A stretch of DNA of 64,000 nucleotides from CAZRIP01 sp964600165 (GTDB taxonomy: Bacteria > Elusimicrobiota > Elusimicrobia > UBA1565 > UBA9628): positions 5,191 to 69,190 of the forward strand of contig CAZRIP010000005.1 of assembly GCA_964600165.1 (NCBI GenBank), given 5' to 3'. The notes beneath the pieces are model-generated. The model searched no databases, was not told the origin of the DNA, and worked only from the letters and a program-made list of their open reading frames with translations. The position numbers and the translations under genes are program-made. Shown piece after piece: positions 26,150-34,873 of this stretch (the stretch's first letter is position 1; each line of letters starts with the position of its first letter).

Positions 26150-27445
26150 ATGACGCTTTCGTCTCAGCTGCGCGACAAGTCGGCGCGCATCGGCGTTTTA
26201 GGGCTGGGCTACGTCGGGCTGCCTTTGGCGATGGAGTTCTGCCGCAAGGGGTTCCGCGTGCTCGGCGTCGACGTCAGCCGCGAGCGCGTCGCGAGCCTGC
26301 GCAAGGGCCGTTCTTACGTGCTCGACGTGCGAGGCGACGACCTGTCGCGCGCGCGCGCGGCGGGCCTCTTCGAGGCGGACACGCGCTTCGACGGCCTCGG
26401 CGCCTGCGACGTCTTGATCGTCTGCGTGCAGACCCCCTTGCGCAAGAGCCGCGAGCCCGACGTCAGCAACGTGGTCTCGGCCGTCGGTCAGATCGCCAAG
26501 AGACTGCGCAAGGGCCAGCTCGTCGTGCTCGAGAGCACGACGTTCCCGGGCGCGACCGACGAGATCGTGCGGCCGATCCTCGAAGAGCGCGGCCGCCGCG
26601 TCGGCCGGGAGTTCTTTCTCGCGTTCTCGCCCGAGCGCGTCGACCCCGGCAACCCGACCTTCGGCATCACGAACACGCCCAAGGTCGTCGGCGGGTGCGA
26701 CCCCGTCTCGACGAGGCTCGCCGTGGAGCTTTACAGTCAGATCGTCGAAGAGGTCGTGCCGGTGTCGTCGACCAAGGCCGCCGAGCTCGTCAAGCTCCTC
26801 GAAAACTCCTTTCGTTCGGTCAACATCGCCCTCGTCAACGAGATGGCCCGCGTCTGCAACCGGCTCGGCCTGGACGTTTGGGAGGTCGTGGCCGCGGCCG
26901 CGACCAAGCCGTTCGGCTTCATGCCCTTTTATCCGGGGCCGGGCATCGGCGGCCACTGCATCCCGAAAGACCCCCAACTGCTCGCCTGGAAGATGCGGAC
27001 CCTCAATTTCGAGCCGCGGCTGATTCAGCTGGCCTCGACGATCAACGGCGCGATGCCGGAGTACTCGGTCGCGCGGCTGGCCGAGGTCCTCAACGCCGAC
27101 AAAAAACCTCTCAACGGCAGCCGCGTGCTCGTGCTCGGCGTGGCGTACAAGCCGCATACGTCCGACTACCGCGAGTCCCCGTCGCTCGACGTCATCACCC
27201 TTCTGCGGGAGGCCGGCGCCGAGGTCAGTTACTTCGATCCCTACGTGCCGCGCGTCGAGCTGGCGGGCGCGACGATGAAATCCATCAAATTGAGCGACGC
27301 GGCGATCAAAGGCGCGGATTGCGTCGCGATCTTGACGCACCACAAGGACGTCGATTACGCGCGCGTGGCCAAGCTCGCGCGGCGCGTCTTCGACGCGCGC
27401 AACGCCACGAAGGGTCTAGCGCGGGAGAACATCAGCAGGCTCTAG
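26150..27445 (+). CDS. UDP-N-acetylhexosamine / nucleotide-sugar dehydrogenase (WbpA/WecC-like)
   Basis: The protein is 431 aa. It has the Rossmann motif GVLGLGYVGLPLAMEFCRKGF, VCVQTPLRKSREPDVS, the SPERVDPGNP segment, LLENSFRSVNIALVNEMA, and the catalytic Cys loop GPGIGGHCIPKDPQLL with LGVAYKPHTSDYRESP. SPERVDPGN and GGHCIPKDP separate this branch (UDP-GlcNAc or UDP-ManNAc 6-dehydrogenases) from the Ugd type at 24755-26077. It should make a UDP-HexNAc uronic acid for a surface glycan. It has a near-perfect promoter and almost no leader. The histidine kinase gene follows after one base. Confidence 0.9.
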   Translation: MTLSSQLRDKSARIGVLGLGYVGLPLAMEFCRKGFRVLGVDVSRERVASLRKGRSYVLDVRGDDLSRARAAGLFEADTRFDGLGACDVLIVCVQTPLRKSREPDVSNVVSAVGQIAKRLRKGQLVVLESTTFPGATDEIVRPILEERGRRVGREFFLAFSPERVDPGNPTFGITNTPKVVGGCDPVSTRLAVELYSQIVEEVVPVSSTKAAELVKLLENSFRSVNIALVNEMARVCNRLGLDVWEVVAAAATKPFGFMPFYPGPGIGGHCIPKDPQLLAWKMRTLNFEPRLIQLASTINGAMPEYSVARLAEVLNADKKPLNGSRVLVLGVAYKPHTSDYRESPSLDVITLLREAGAEVSYFDPYVPRVELAGATMKSIKLSDAAIKGADCVAILTHHKDVDYARVAKLARRVFDARNATKGLARENISRL

Positions 27446-27446
27446 C

Positions 27447-29255
27447 ATGGCCAACGAGCCCCAGACGCCCCAGACGCAGCAGCCGGCGACGGACTTCGAC
27501 CGGCGCAGCCTGGATGTGTTGAAGTCGTTCGGCAAGACGTTGGGGCAGATGAGCCTTTATAAGATCGGCCATCCGGCCGTGGCGGCCACGCTCAAGATCG
27601 CCGAGGACCAGCTCGTCGCCGTGCTGGCGCAAGATCCGAGCGGCGCCCTGCTCTACTCGTTCGACGCCGACAAGGTCGTCGCCAACGGGCGCATCGTCGG
27701 CACCAAGGCCGCCCTGCCGAACTCCGTGACCGCCTTCTTCACGCGCTTCAAGCTCGCGAGCCTGACGTTCAAAAAGGACGTGACCAACGCCGAGCTCGCC
27801 GCGCTCTGCGAGCTCGCGGCCTCGCGGCCGGACGGCGCCTTCGTCGCCGAGCCGCAGGCCTACCTCGTCTCGAAGGGCATCAGCCACATCGTCTTCTCCG
27901 AGGCCGTGTACGCGAAGATGAGCGAGGAGGCGCTCGTCCAGACCATCCACCAGCGCACGCTCGACGAGAGCGTGCAGGCGCTCATCGGCAGCGCGATCTC
28001 CGACCCCAAGGAGCAGCGCCGCGCCTTCGAGCGCGTCAATCAGCTTCTTCAAGAAGACATCCAGAAGCGCATCGACGAGGTCGTAAAACCCCTGCAAGCG
28101 GAGAAGACGCAAGTCGCCAACGAAGCCGCGCGCGCCCAGAGCGTCGTGCAGAACCTCGTCGAAGGCGTCGTCATGGTCGACGAGCAGGGCAAGATCTTGA
28201 TGATGAACCCGGCGGCCGAGCAGGTCTACGGGGCGCCGCTCTCTCAACTGGCCGGGCAGCACCTCGCGGCCAAGACGGGGGAGCAGCACGTCGTGACCCT
28301 GGCCTCCGAGATTTCGACTCCCAGCGACCGCATGATCAAGCCGGACGTGGCGGTCACGGGCGAAGACGACACGAGAAAGACGATCCGGGCCTCGGGCGCC
28401 GTCGTTCAAAACCAGGAAGGCAAGGTCGTCGGCGTCGTCTCGAGCCTGACCGACGTCGCCAAGCAAAAAGAGCTCCAGCGCATGCAGCGCGATTTTATCG
28501 CGCACGTCACGCATGAGCTGCGCGCGCCTCTGTCCTCCATTCGGGCGGCGCTCGAGATTCTCGAAGGCGAGGTCCGCGGCAAGATCAAGGAAGACGAGAC
28601 GCGCATGCTCACCACCGCGCTCAAGAACTCCGACCGCTTGGCCGACCTCATCAACAGCATCCTCGATTTCTCGAAGATCGAGTCCGGGCAGATGCAGGTC
28701 TATCCGAAGCCGGCGGAAGCCGAGAAGATCGCGCGCGACGCGGTGGACAGCCTCGGCCCCTGGGCCTCGAAGAAGAGGATCGCCCTCACTTTGTCGGCCG
28801 ACGCGGGCTTGCCGACGATCGTCGCCGATCATCAGCGCGCGGTGCAGGTCATCATCAACCTCTTGTCCAACGCGATCAAGTTCACGCCGGTGGGCGGCAG
28901 GATCGCCGTGCGCGTGAGCGCGTCGTCGCCCGAGGCCGCCGCGCGCGAGCGCTTCGTGGAGTTCTCGGTCACGGATTCCGGCCCCGGCATCGCGAAAGCC
29001 GACCAGAAGAAGATCTTCGAGAAGTTCGTGCAGATCGCGGCCGGCGAGATGCACGTGGGCGGCACGGGCCTGGGCTTAGCCATCGCCAAGGCCCTGATCC
29101 ATCTCCAGGGCGGGAAGATGTGGGTCGAAAGCGAAGTGGGCAAAGGCGCCTCCTTTTTCTTCACGCTGCCCGTGCCCTCGGCCGACAAGACCTCGACCGA
29201 GCCGGTCAAGGCCGCGGCCGCGCCGTGGTGGAAGCGCCTCCTCGGTCTCAAATAG
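27447..29255 (+). CDS. Soluble PAS-domain sensor histidine kinase with an unassigned N-terminal domain
   Basis: The protein is 602 aa with no membrane segment. Residues 1-205 form an unrecognised helical/beta domain (LGQMSLYKIGHPAVAATLKIAEDQL ... FDADKVVANGRIVG). A coiled linker leads to a PAS domain at about 230-340 (GVVMVDEQGKILMMNPAAEQVYG). The HisKA box is HVTHELRAPLSSIRAALEIL with His356 as phosphoacceptor, then the ATPase domain with N (LLSNAIKF), G1 (DSGPGI) and G2 (GGTGLGLAIAK) boxes. A hydrophobic-basic tail (WWKRLLGLK) could bind membrane. It is cotranscribed with the sugar dehydrogenase. The partner regulator is not adjacent. Confidence 0.9.
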   Translation: MANEPQTPQTQQPATDFDRRSLDVLKSFGKTLGQMSLYKIGHPAVAATLKIAEDQLVAVLAQDPSGALLYSFDADKVVANGRIVGTKAALPNSVTAFFTRFKLASLTFKKDVTNAELAALCELAASRPDGAFVAEPQAYLVSKGISHIVFSEAVYAKMSEEALVQTIHQRTLDESVQALIGSAISDPKEQRRAFERVNQLLQEDIQKRIDEVVKPLQAEKTQVANEAARAQSVVQNLVEGVVMVDEQGKILMMNPAAEQVYGAPLSQLAGQHLAAKTGEQHVVTLASEISTPSDRMIKPDVAVTGEDDTRKTIRASGAVVQNQEGKVVGVVSSLTDVAKQKELQRMQRDFIAHVTHELRAPLSSIRAALEILEGEVRGKIKEDETRMLTTALKNSDRLADLINSILDFSKIESGQMQVYPKPAEAEKIARDAVDSLGPWASKKRIALTLSADAGLPTIVADHQRAVQVIINLLSNAIKFTPVGGRIAVRVSASSPEAAARERFVEFSVTDSGPGIAKADQKKIFEKFVQIAAGEMHVGGTGLGLAIAKALIHLQGGKMWVESEVGKGASFFFTLPVPSADKTSTEPVKAAAAPWWKRLLGLK

Positions 29256-29275
29256 TTATATTTCCGGTAGAAGTT

Positions 29276-29300
29276 TTCGATAGGGATTATCCCTATTGAA
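29276..29300 (+). promoter_or_regulatory. Palindrome overlapping the -35 box of pilT3 (candidate operator)
   Basis: The arms TTCGATAGGGA (29276-29286) and TCCCTATTGAA (29290-29300) are inverted repeats with a TTA centre and one G-T pair. The right arm ends inside the TTGAAA -35 box. There is no T-tract, so a regulator-binding site is likelier than a terminator. Confidence 0.55.
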
Positions 29301-29324
29301 AGCGTCGAGGGCCCGGGCTAAACT
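29296..29324 (+). promoter_or_regulatory. Promoter of pilT3
   Basis: TTGAAA (29296-29301), a 17-bp spacer and TAAACT (29319-29324). ATG 29331 follows 6 nt later, so the transcript should start at the start codon. Confidence 0.65.
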
Positions 29325-29330
29325 GCGCGC

Positions 29331-30497
29331 ATGCCCGAACTCGTCGAGATCCTCAAAGCCTGCGTCCAGCACGGCGCCAGCGACATCCTGATCGCCCCCG
29401 GCGAGCCGCCCATCGCGCGGATCGCGGGGACCCTGCGCAAATACTCGAACTTGCCGAAAGCCGACGCCGCCGAATGCCGCCGCTGGATCTACTCGATCCT
29501 CGACGACCGCAAGCGCGCCGAGTTCGAGAAGAAGCAAGATCTCGATTGCGCGATCCATCTTCCGGAGGCCGGGCGCTTCCGCCTCAACGTCTTCGTCCAA
29601 GTCAACGGACCCGCCGCGGCGCTGCGGGTGATCTCGACGAAGATCCCGACCCCGGAGGAGATCAAGATCTCTCCCGCGATCCAGAACCTCGCCAATCTGC
29701 CTCGCGGCCTCGTGCTCGTCACCGGTCCCACGGGCTCGGGCAAGACGACGACGCTCGCCTGCATCATCGAGCTGATCAATCAGCGCTACGCCAAGCACAT
29801 CTTGACCGTCGAGGATCCGATCGAGTACGTCTATCAGAACAAGCTTTCGATCGTCAACCAGCGCAACGTCGGCTTGCACACGGAGTCCTGGGGATCGGCC
29901 GTTCGGGCGGCGCTGCGCCAAAACCCGGACGTGATCTTGATCGGCGAGATGCGCGACATGGAGACGATGAGCATGGCGTTGGCCGCGGCCGAGACCGGCC
30001 ATTTGTGCCTGTCGACGCTGCACACCAACGACGCGCCATCGACGATCGACCGCGTCATCAACGAGTTCCCTCTCGACGCGCAGAACAAGGTCCGCTCGCA
30101 GATCGGGTCCGTCTTGCAGGCGGTCGTCAGCCAAGTCCTCGTGCCCAAAGGCGACGGGAAGGGCAGGGCCTGCGCGCGCGAGGTCATGTTGATGACGAAC
30201 GGGGTGGCGGCGCAGATCCGCGAGGGCAAGACCCACGAGCTCTATAGCACGATCGAATCGGGCGCCGAGCGCGGCATGATATCGCTCGACAAGAGTTTGA
30301 TCGAGCTGATCAAGACCGGCCAGATCTCGATGGAGGCCGCTCTCGAGAAGGCGCACGATCCGGACAGCCTCAAGAAGCTTTACAAGCTCCAGGCCGCCGC
30401 GCCGTCGGCGCCCGGCATCGACATGAGCTCTCTGGGCGATCCGCTCGCCGCGGCCCGGGCGCAGGCCGGACAGCCTCATCCGACGTCGACCGTCTGA
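29331..30497 (+). CDS. pilT: PilT-family ATPase (paralog 3)
   Basis: The protein is 388 aa. Walker A is GPTGSGKT (132-139), Walker B DVILIGE, the His box ETGHLCLSTLHTNDA and the C-terminal motif GVAAQIREGK. It departs from the other two paralogs: the N-terminal signature is ASDILIAPG instead of ASDLHLVIG, losing the conserved His, and it has a 40-residue Pro/Ala-rich tail after the helical end. It may be a PilU-like accessory motor. It stands alone behind its own promoter with a palindromic operator candidate, so its regulation should differ from the pilT pair in the argS operon. Confidence 0.9.
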   Translation: MPELVEILKACVQHGASDILIAPGEPPIARIAGTLRKYSNLPKADAAECRRWIYSILDDRKRAEFEKKQDLDCAIHLPEAGRFRLNVFVQVNGPAAALRVISTKIPTPEEIKISPAIQNLANLPRGLVLVTGPTGSGKTTTLACIIELINQRYAKHILTVEDPIEYVYQNKLSIVNQRNVGLHTESWGSAVRAALRQNPDVILIGEMRDMETMSMALAAAETGHLCLSTLHTNDAPSTIDRVINEFPLDAQNKVRSQIGSVLQAVVSQVLVPKGDGKGRACAREVMLMTNGVAAQIREGKTHELYSTIESGAERGMISLDKSLIELIKTGQISMEAALEKAHDPDSLKKLYKLQAAAPSAPGIDMSSLGDPLAAARAQAGQPHPTSTV

Positions 30498-30498
30498 T

Positions 30499-31215
30499 TT
30501 AGGAAAGCGGCTGCCACTGGCGGGCGAAGACGAAGCCGCCGACCCATGCGGCCCCGGCCGCGCGCAGCGACCGCGCGCATTCCTCGAGCGACGCTCCGGA
30601 CGTGCACACGTCGTCGACGATGAGCAGGCGCGCGCCCTCGACCGCGGGCGAGGCCGTGAAAGCTCCGGCGAGGGCGTTCGCCCGCGCGTCGCGGCCGAGG
30701 GCCCACAAAGGATTGGTCGAGCGCGTGCGCGCGACGACGTCCCAGACGGGCAGGCCCGTCCAATCGGACAGGGCCTCGGCGATCAGGCGCGCCTGGTTGT
30801 AGCCGCGCTCGCGGCGGCGCCGCGGATGCAGCGGCATCGGCACGAGGGCTTGGGCCGGGGAAAGCTCCGGAAACCGCGAGAAGGCTCGCCCCATCAATTC
30901 TCCCGCGGCGCGCGCCGCGGAGCGCCGGCCGCGGAACTTGAACGAGTGGACGAGCGAGACGGCCGCGTCGCGATAAAGATGCGAGGCGCGGATCGCGCGG
31001 CAGGCAAACGGCTTGCCCTCGCAGCGCGGGCAAAGCGGACGGTCCGTCGGCTCGCAGCACCGGGCGCAATAGGGCGGCTCGCTCGAGGCGAGCGTGAGCC
31101 GGCAGCCGGCGCACAACGGGCCGAGGCGGCTTCCCGAAAGGTCCTCGCGGCAATGCGCGCAGGTCTCGGGCCAGAGAAACGTCAGGGCGGCTTGCTGGAT
31201 GGTCGCGCAGTCCAT
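30499..31215 (-). CDS. comF: ComF family phosphoribosyltransferase-like protein
   Basis: The protein is 238 aa from ATG 31215; a Met at 31251 would add 12 residues. The N-terminal zinc finger has paired Cys (CAHC, CAGC, CARCC, CPRC). The PRT-type domain includes SFKFRGRRSAARAAG, VPMPLHPRRRRERGYNQARLIAEAL and the PRPP loop LLIVDDVCTSGASLEECARSL. ComF proteins are needed for DNA uptake during transformation in several species, acting on the cytoplasmic side. A competence role fits the presence of type IV pilus genes, but no other com gene is in the window. The gene converges on pilT3 with a 1-bp gap. Confidence 0.9.
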   Translation of the reverse strand: MDCATIQQAALTFLWPETCAHCREDLSGSRLGPLCAGCRLTLASSEPPYCARCCEPTDRPLCPRCEGKPFACRAIRASHLYRDAAVSLVHSFKFRGRRSAARAAGELMGRAFSRFPELSPAQALVPMPLHPRRRRERGYNQARLIAEALSDWTGLPVWDVVARTRSTNPLWALGRDARANALAGAFTASPAVEGARLLIVDDVCTSGASLEECARSLRAAGAAWVGGFVFARQWQPLS

Positions 31216-31297
31216 ACAACGGATACGATCGACCCCCCGAAAAAGTTCCATCTCTCGTCGGTAAAGGCTCCGGCCCCAAAGAGGTACTATTAGGACG

Positions 31298-33316
31298 ATG
31301 CGCCGAAACGGCTTCGTCTTGGCCGCTCTCTTGCTCGCGTTGCCGCTGGCCGTCGCGCTCGCGGCGGCGGCCTTCATCGCGGCCGGCTATTGGAACTACA
31401 AGAGCCGCGAGAAGGACATCGTCGAGCGCATGGATCATTACTACCTCTCGCTCACGCGCCCGAGCCGCGACGAGTACCTTCTTGAATCCGACGAGACCTT
31501 CGAGGTGCCCTACATGGCCTCGAAGCTCTCGATCGCCGCCGAGCCGACGCGCTTCTACGACGCCAACGACCGGCTCATCGGCGAGTTCGCGACCGAGCGC
31601 GGCGCCGTCGTCTCCGATCCCGCGGACCTGCCGGAGTTCCTCAAGCGCGCCCTCGTCGCCACCGAGGACGGGACTTTTTACCAGCACCACGGCGTCAACT
31701 GGCGCGCGACGGCGCGCGCTTTGCTGACCGACCTGCGGCATATGCGCCGCGCCCAGGGCGGGAGCACGCTCACGCAGCAGTTGGCGAAGATGATGTTCAC
31801 GACGCGCAAGAAGACCCTCGGCCGCAAGGTCTTCGAGTACTTCTGCGCGCGGACCCTCGAGCGCAAGTTCACGAAGGACCAGATCCTGCTCATGTATTTC
31901 AATTTCGCCTACTTCGGCCACGGCTGCTTCGGCGTCGAGCAGGCGGCGCGCTATTACTTCGATAAACCGGCCAAGGCCCTCGCCTTGCCCGAGGCCGCCA
32001 TGCTGGTCGGGATCGTCGCGAGCCCGAACAGATACTCGCCCTACGAAAGCCTTTCCCTCGCGCAGGCGCGCCAGCGCACCGTGCTTTCGCGCATGGCCAA
32101 GCTCGGCTTCATCCCGCAGGGCTCCGTCGAGCGCATATCGAACGAGTTCTGGGAGGACATGGCGCGGCGCGCGAGGCGCCCCGAGGTCAGCTTCTGGCGC
32201 ATGCGCGTCAACGAGGCGCCCTACGTCGTCGAGTACCTGCGCCGAGAGCTGCTGAACTCCTTCAGCAAGGAGCGCTTGCTCAAGGGCGGGCTCAAGATCT
32301 ACACGACCTTCGACCTCGACGCTCAAAAAGCGGCCGAGGACGCCCTGCGCGCGACGCTGCGCGAGGAAAATCGTTCCGACCCGAAGAACCCGAATGCGTC
32401 TCCCATCGAGGGCTCCTTCGTGGCCCTGCGGCCCTCGGACGGGGCGCTGCTCGCCATGGTCGGCGGCAGCGGCTTCGACTTCTCGAACCAGCTCAACCGC
32501 GCGGTCGATAGCCGGCGCTTGATCGGTTCGGCGGTCAAGCCGTTCGTTTGGGCCGACGCCTTCGAGACCGGCAAGCACAAGCCCGACGACCTCTTCGACG
32601 ACAAGCCCTTGCATTTCAAGCTGCCGGGCGGGCGCGTCTGGTCGCCGCGCAACTACGGCAACAAATACCACGGCATGGTCGATCTGCGTTTCGCCCTCGC
32701 CGATTCGATGAACTCGGTGGCGATCCAGCTGCTGCAGGACCTCGATATCCGAGAGGTGATCGGCAAGCTCGCGGCCGCCACGGGGCTGCCGCGCGACAGG
32801 TTTCCGCGCAATCTTTCGCTTGCGCTCGGCACCGTCGACCTCTCGGCCTTGGAGCTCGCGCGCGCCTACTGCGTGTTCGCGAGCGGCGGCCGACCGGTCG
32901 AGCCTTATTACTTGCGGCGCGTCGAGGACCGCGACGGCAAGGTGCTCGTCGAGGCGCCGAAACCCGGGGAGCCGCGGGTCGTCTTCAGCTCATCGACCTG
33001 CGCCACGACCGTCGAGCTCATGAAGGGCGTGCTCGGGCCCAGAGGCACGGCTCACGCCGCGGTCGTGCGGACCGGCTTCAACATCCCGGCCGCCGGAAAG
33101 ACCGGCACGACGACCGACTACCGCGACGCTTGGTTCGCGGGCGTGACCCCCGACCTCTCCGCCGCGGTCTGGATGGGCCATGACGACATGCGCGACCCGC
33201 TCGGCGAGGGCAAGGCCGGCGGCGCGATCTCGGCGCCCGCGTGGATGAACTTCGTCAAGGCTTATTACCGCAACCGTCCGACGAAAGATTTTGAACCGCT
33301 GACCGCTAAGAAGTAG
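31298..33316 (+). CDS. Class A penicillin-binding protein (PBP1A family)
   Basis: The protein is 672 aa and makes and cross-links peptidoglycan. It has one N-terminal membrane anchor (residues 5-31). The GT51 domain has catalytic Glu123 (ATEDGTFYQHHGV), GGSTLTQQLAKMMF and the RKVFEYFCARTLERKF segment. The transpeptidase domain has Ser411-x-x-Lys414 (GSAVK), SMN-type SMNSVAIQL and the KTGT box at 601-604. All motifs are intact, so it should be bifunctional. It is preceded by TACTAT (31285-31290), 7 nt before the ATG. A well-formed promoter for the following lipoprotein gene overlaps its end. Confidence 0.93.
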   Translation: MRRNGFVLAALLLALPLAVALAAAAFIAAGYWNYKSREKDIVERMDHYYLSLTRPSRDEYLLESDETFEVPYMASKLSIAAEPTRFYDANDRLIGEFATERGAVVSDPADLPEFLKRALVATEDGTFYQHHGVNWRATARALLTDLRHMRRAQGGSTLTQQLAKMMFTTRKKTLGRKVFEYFCARTLERKFTKDQILLMYFNFAYFGHGCFGVEQAARYYFDKPAKALALPEAAMLVGIVASPNRYSPYESLSLAQARQRTVLSRMAKLGFIPQGSVERISNEFWEDMARRARRPEVSFWRMRVNEAPYVVEYLRRELLNSFSKERLLKGGLKIYTTFDLDAQKAAEDALRATLREENRSDPKNPNASPIEGSFVALRPSDGALLAMVGGSGFDFSNQLNRAVDSRRLIGSAVKPFVWADAFETGKHKPDDLFDDKPLHFKLPGGRVWSPRNYGNKYHGMVDLRFALADSMNSVAIQLLQDLDIREVIGKLAAATGLPRDRFPRNLSLALGTVDLSALELARAYCVFASGGRPVEPYYLRRVEDRDGKVLVEAPKPGEPRVVFSSSTCATTVELMKGVLGPRGTAHAAVVRTGFNIPAAGKTGTTTDYRDAWFAGVTPDLSAAVWMGHDDMRDPLGEGKAGGAISAPAWMNFVKAYYRNRPTKDFEPLTAKK

Positions 33317-33319
33317 AAT
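33291..33319 (+). promoter_or_regulatory. Promoter of the PPC-repeat lipoprotein gene
   Basis: TTGAAC (33291-33296), 17-bp spacer, TAGAAT (33314-33319); ATG 33329 lies 9 nt downstream. The -35 box sits inside the 3' end of the PBP gene. Confidence 0.6.
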
Positions 33320-33328
33320 CCGGGGACC

Positions 33329-34873
33329 ATGAAGCGCCCGCTCGGCGTGCTACTTTTGGCGGCCTCGGCCTTGGCCGCCTGCGGCCCGCAGAGAGAGAAA
33401 GAGCCCAACCACGATTTCTCGCAGGCGACGCCGATCCACGCGGGCAAGGTCGTCGGGACGATCTCCTCCCCGGATGAAGCCGATTTCTTCCGCCTCGACG
33501 TCGCGCAGCAGCAGACCCTCTCGGTCCACGTCGCGGGCATCCGGGACGTCGATTTCGTTCTGTCCGTTTATGACGGCAATCGGGTCGAGCTTCTGCGCGC
33601 CGACGAGACGGCCGCCGGCGGCGACGAGGAGCTGCTCGACGTCGGCGTCGCGCCGCCCGGGCCTTACTACATCGTCTTGCGCAACAAGAACCCCAACGCG
33701 AACAACCCGAAGCAAGAGTACGAGTTGGACGTCAAGCTCGAGCGGGCGACGAGCCGCGAGCGCAAGCCCGATTCCTCGGTACAAACCGCGAGTCCTTTGG
33801 AGCTTCCGGGCGTCACGCGCGGGCACTTCTGGCCTTCGCAGAATCTCTTGTCCGGAAGCACCGACTACCTCGCCGAGGATTGGTTCCGCATCGAGGTTTC
33901 GACGGGCATCTTCCTCTTGAACATCGACCTGTCCGAGGTCCCGAAGGTCGACTCCGTGATGGAGGTCTTCGACACCAACGGCTACAAGCTCAAGCAGGTC
34001 GACTCCGGCGGCGTCGGCGAGGGGGAGAGCCTCAAGAGCTTCGGCGTGCGCGGTCCCGCCCTCTACTATCTTCGGCTCTTCGCGAAGAACCGGGCCGGAA
34101 ATCCCGACGCGCCTTTCGAGCTGTTGACCGAGCTGATCCCGTATCAAGGCCGCACCGAGTTCGAGCCCAACGACCAGCGCCAAGACGCGACGCCCTTCGA
34201 GGGCGATACGATCACCGGCGCGATCGCGCCCGAGGGCGACGCCGATTGGTACAAGGTCTCCGTGCGCGACCCTCAGCGCCAGCTCTTGCGCGCCTCGGTC
34301 ACGGGCGTCGAGGGGCTCGATCTGACGTTGACCCTCGCGGACTCGTTCGGCAATCCACTCGTGACCGTCGACAACATGGGCGCGGGCCAGCCGGAAGTCT
34401 TGACCGGCTACGGCGTGACGGCGGGGGACTACTATCTCGTCGTGCAGGAAAAGTCCGGGCGCAAGGCCAACCCGCGCGAGCCTTACACGCTGGCCAAGAG
34501 CCTGACGCCTTGGCAGCCGGGCCTCGAATGGGAGCCCAACGAGTCGACGGCGACGGCGCAGGCCCTCAAGGTCGGCGAGTCGGCGGACGGCTACGTGGCG
34601 CCCAGCGGCGACGTCGACTATTATCAGTTCAACGTCTATCAAAAGGGCTCTGTCTCCTTCGAGCTCGCGGGCGTGCTCAACGTCCAGTTCGTCGTCGACC
34701 TCTACGATCAGGACGGAAAGCCCGTCCAGGAGTGGACGGCGCCCAAGGCCGGGGAGTCCATGGCCTTCGATAAGGATTTGGACGCGGGCACTTACTACCT
34801 GAAGCTTTCCGGCAAGGAGCCGTCCCAGAACAATGTCCGCGACAAATACAGCCTGCGGCTCAAGGTCCGTTAA
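33329..34873 (+). CDS. Lipoprotein with four pre-peptidase C-terminal-like (PPC) domains
   Basis: The protein is 514 aa. The lipobox is LAAC (Cys near residue 19). The mature part consists of four beta-sandwich repeats of about 120 residues, each opening with an EPN(H/D/E) or equivalent, then a G(T/A)I segment and DADF(F/Y)RxxV: EPNHDFSQATP, the QTASPLEL repeat, EPNDQRQDATP and EPNESTATAQA. PPC domains usually bind substrates or calcium or help secretion of exported hydrolases; a protein of PPC repeats only, anchored as a lipoprotein, is unusual. It is overlapped at its 3' end by the next lipoprotein gene. Confidence 0.85.
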   Translation: MKRPLGVLLLAASALAACGPQREKEPNHDFSQATPIHAGKVVGTISSPDEADFFRLDVAQQQTLSVHVAGIRDVDFVLSVYDGNRVELLRADETAAGGDEELLDVGVAPPGPYYIVLRNKNPNANNPKQEYELDVKLERATSRERKPDSSVQTASPLELPGVTRGHFWPSQNLLSGSTDYLAEDWFRIEVSTGIFLLNIDLSEVPKVDSVMEVFDTNGYKLKQVDSGGVGEGESLKSFGVRGPALYYLRLFAKNRAGNPDAPFELLTELIPYQGRTEFEPNDQRQDATPFEGDTITGAIAPEGDADWYKVSVRDPQRQLLRASVTGVEGLDLTLTLADSFGNPLVTVDNMGAGQPEVLTGYGVTAGDYYLVVQEKSGRKANPREPYTLAKSLTPWQPGLEWEPNESTATAQALKVGESADGYVAPSGDVDYYQFNVYQKGSVSFELAGVLNVQFVVDLYDQDGKPVQEWTAPKAGESMAFDKDLDAGTYYLKLSGKEPSQNNVRDKYSLRLKVR

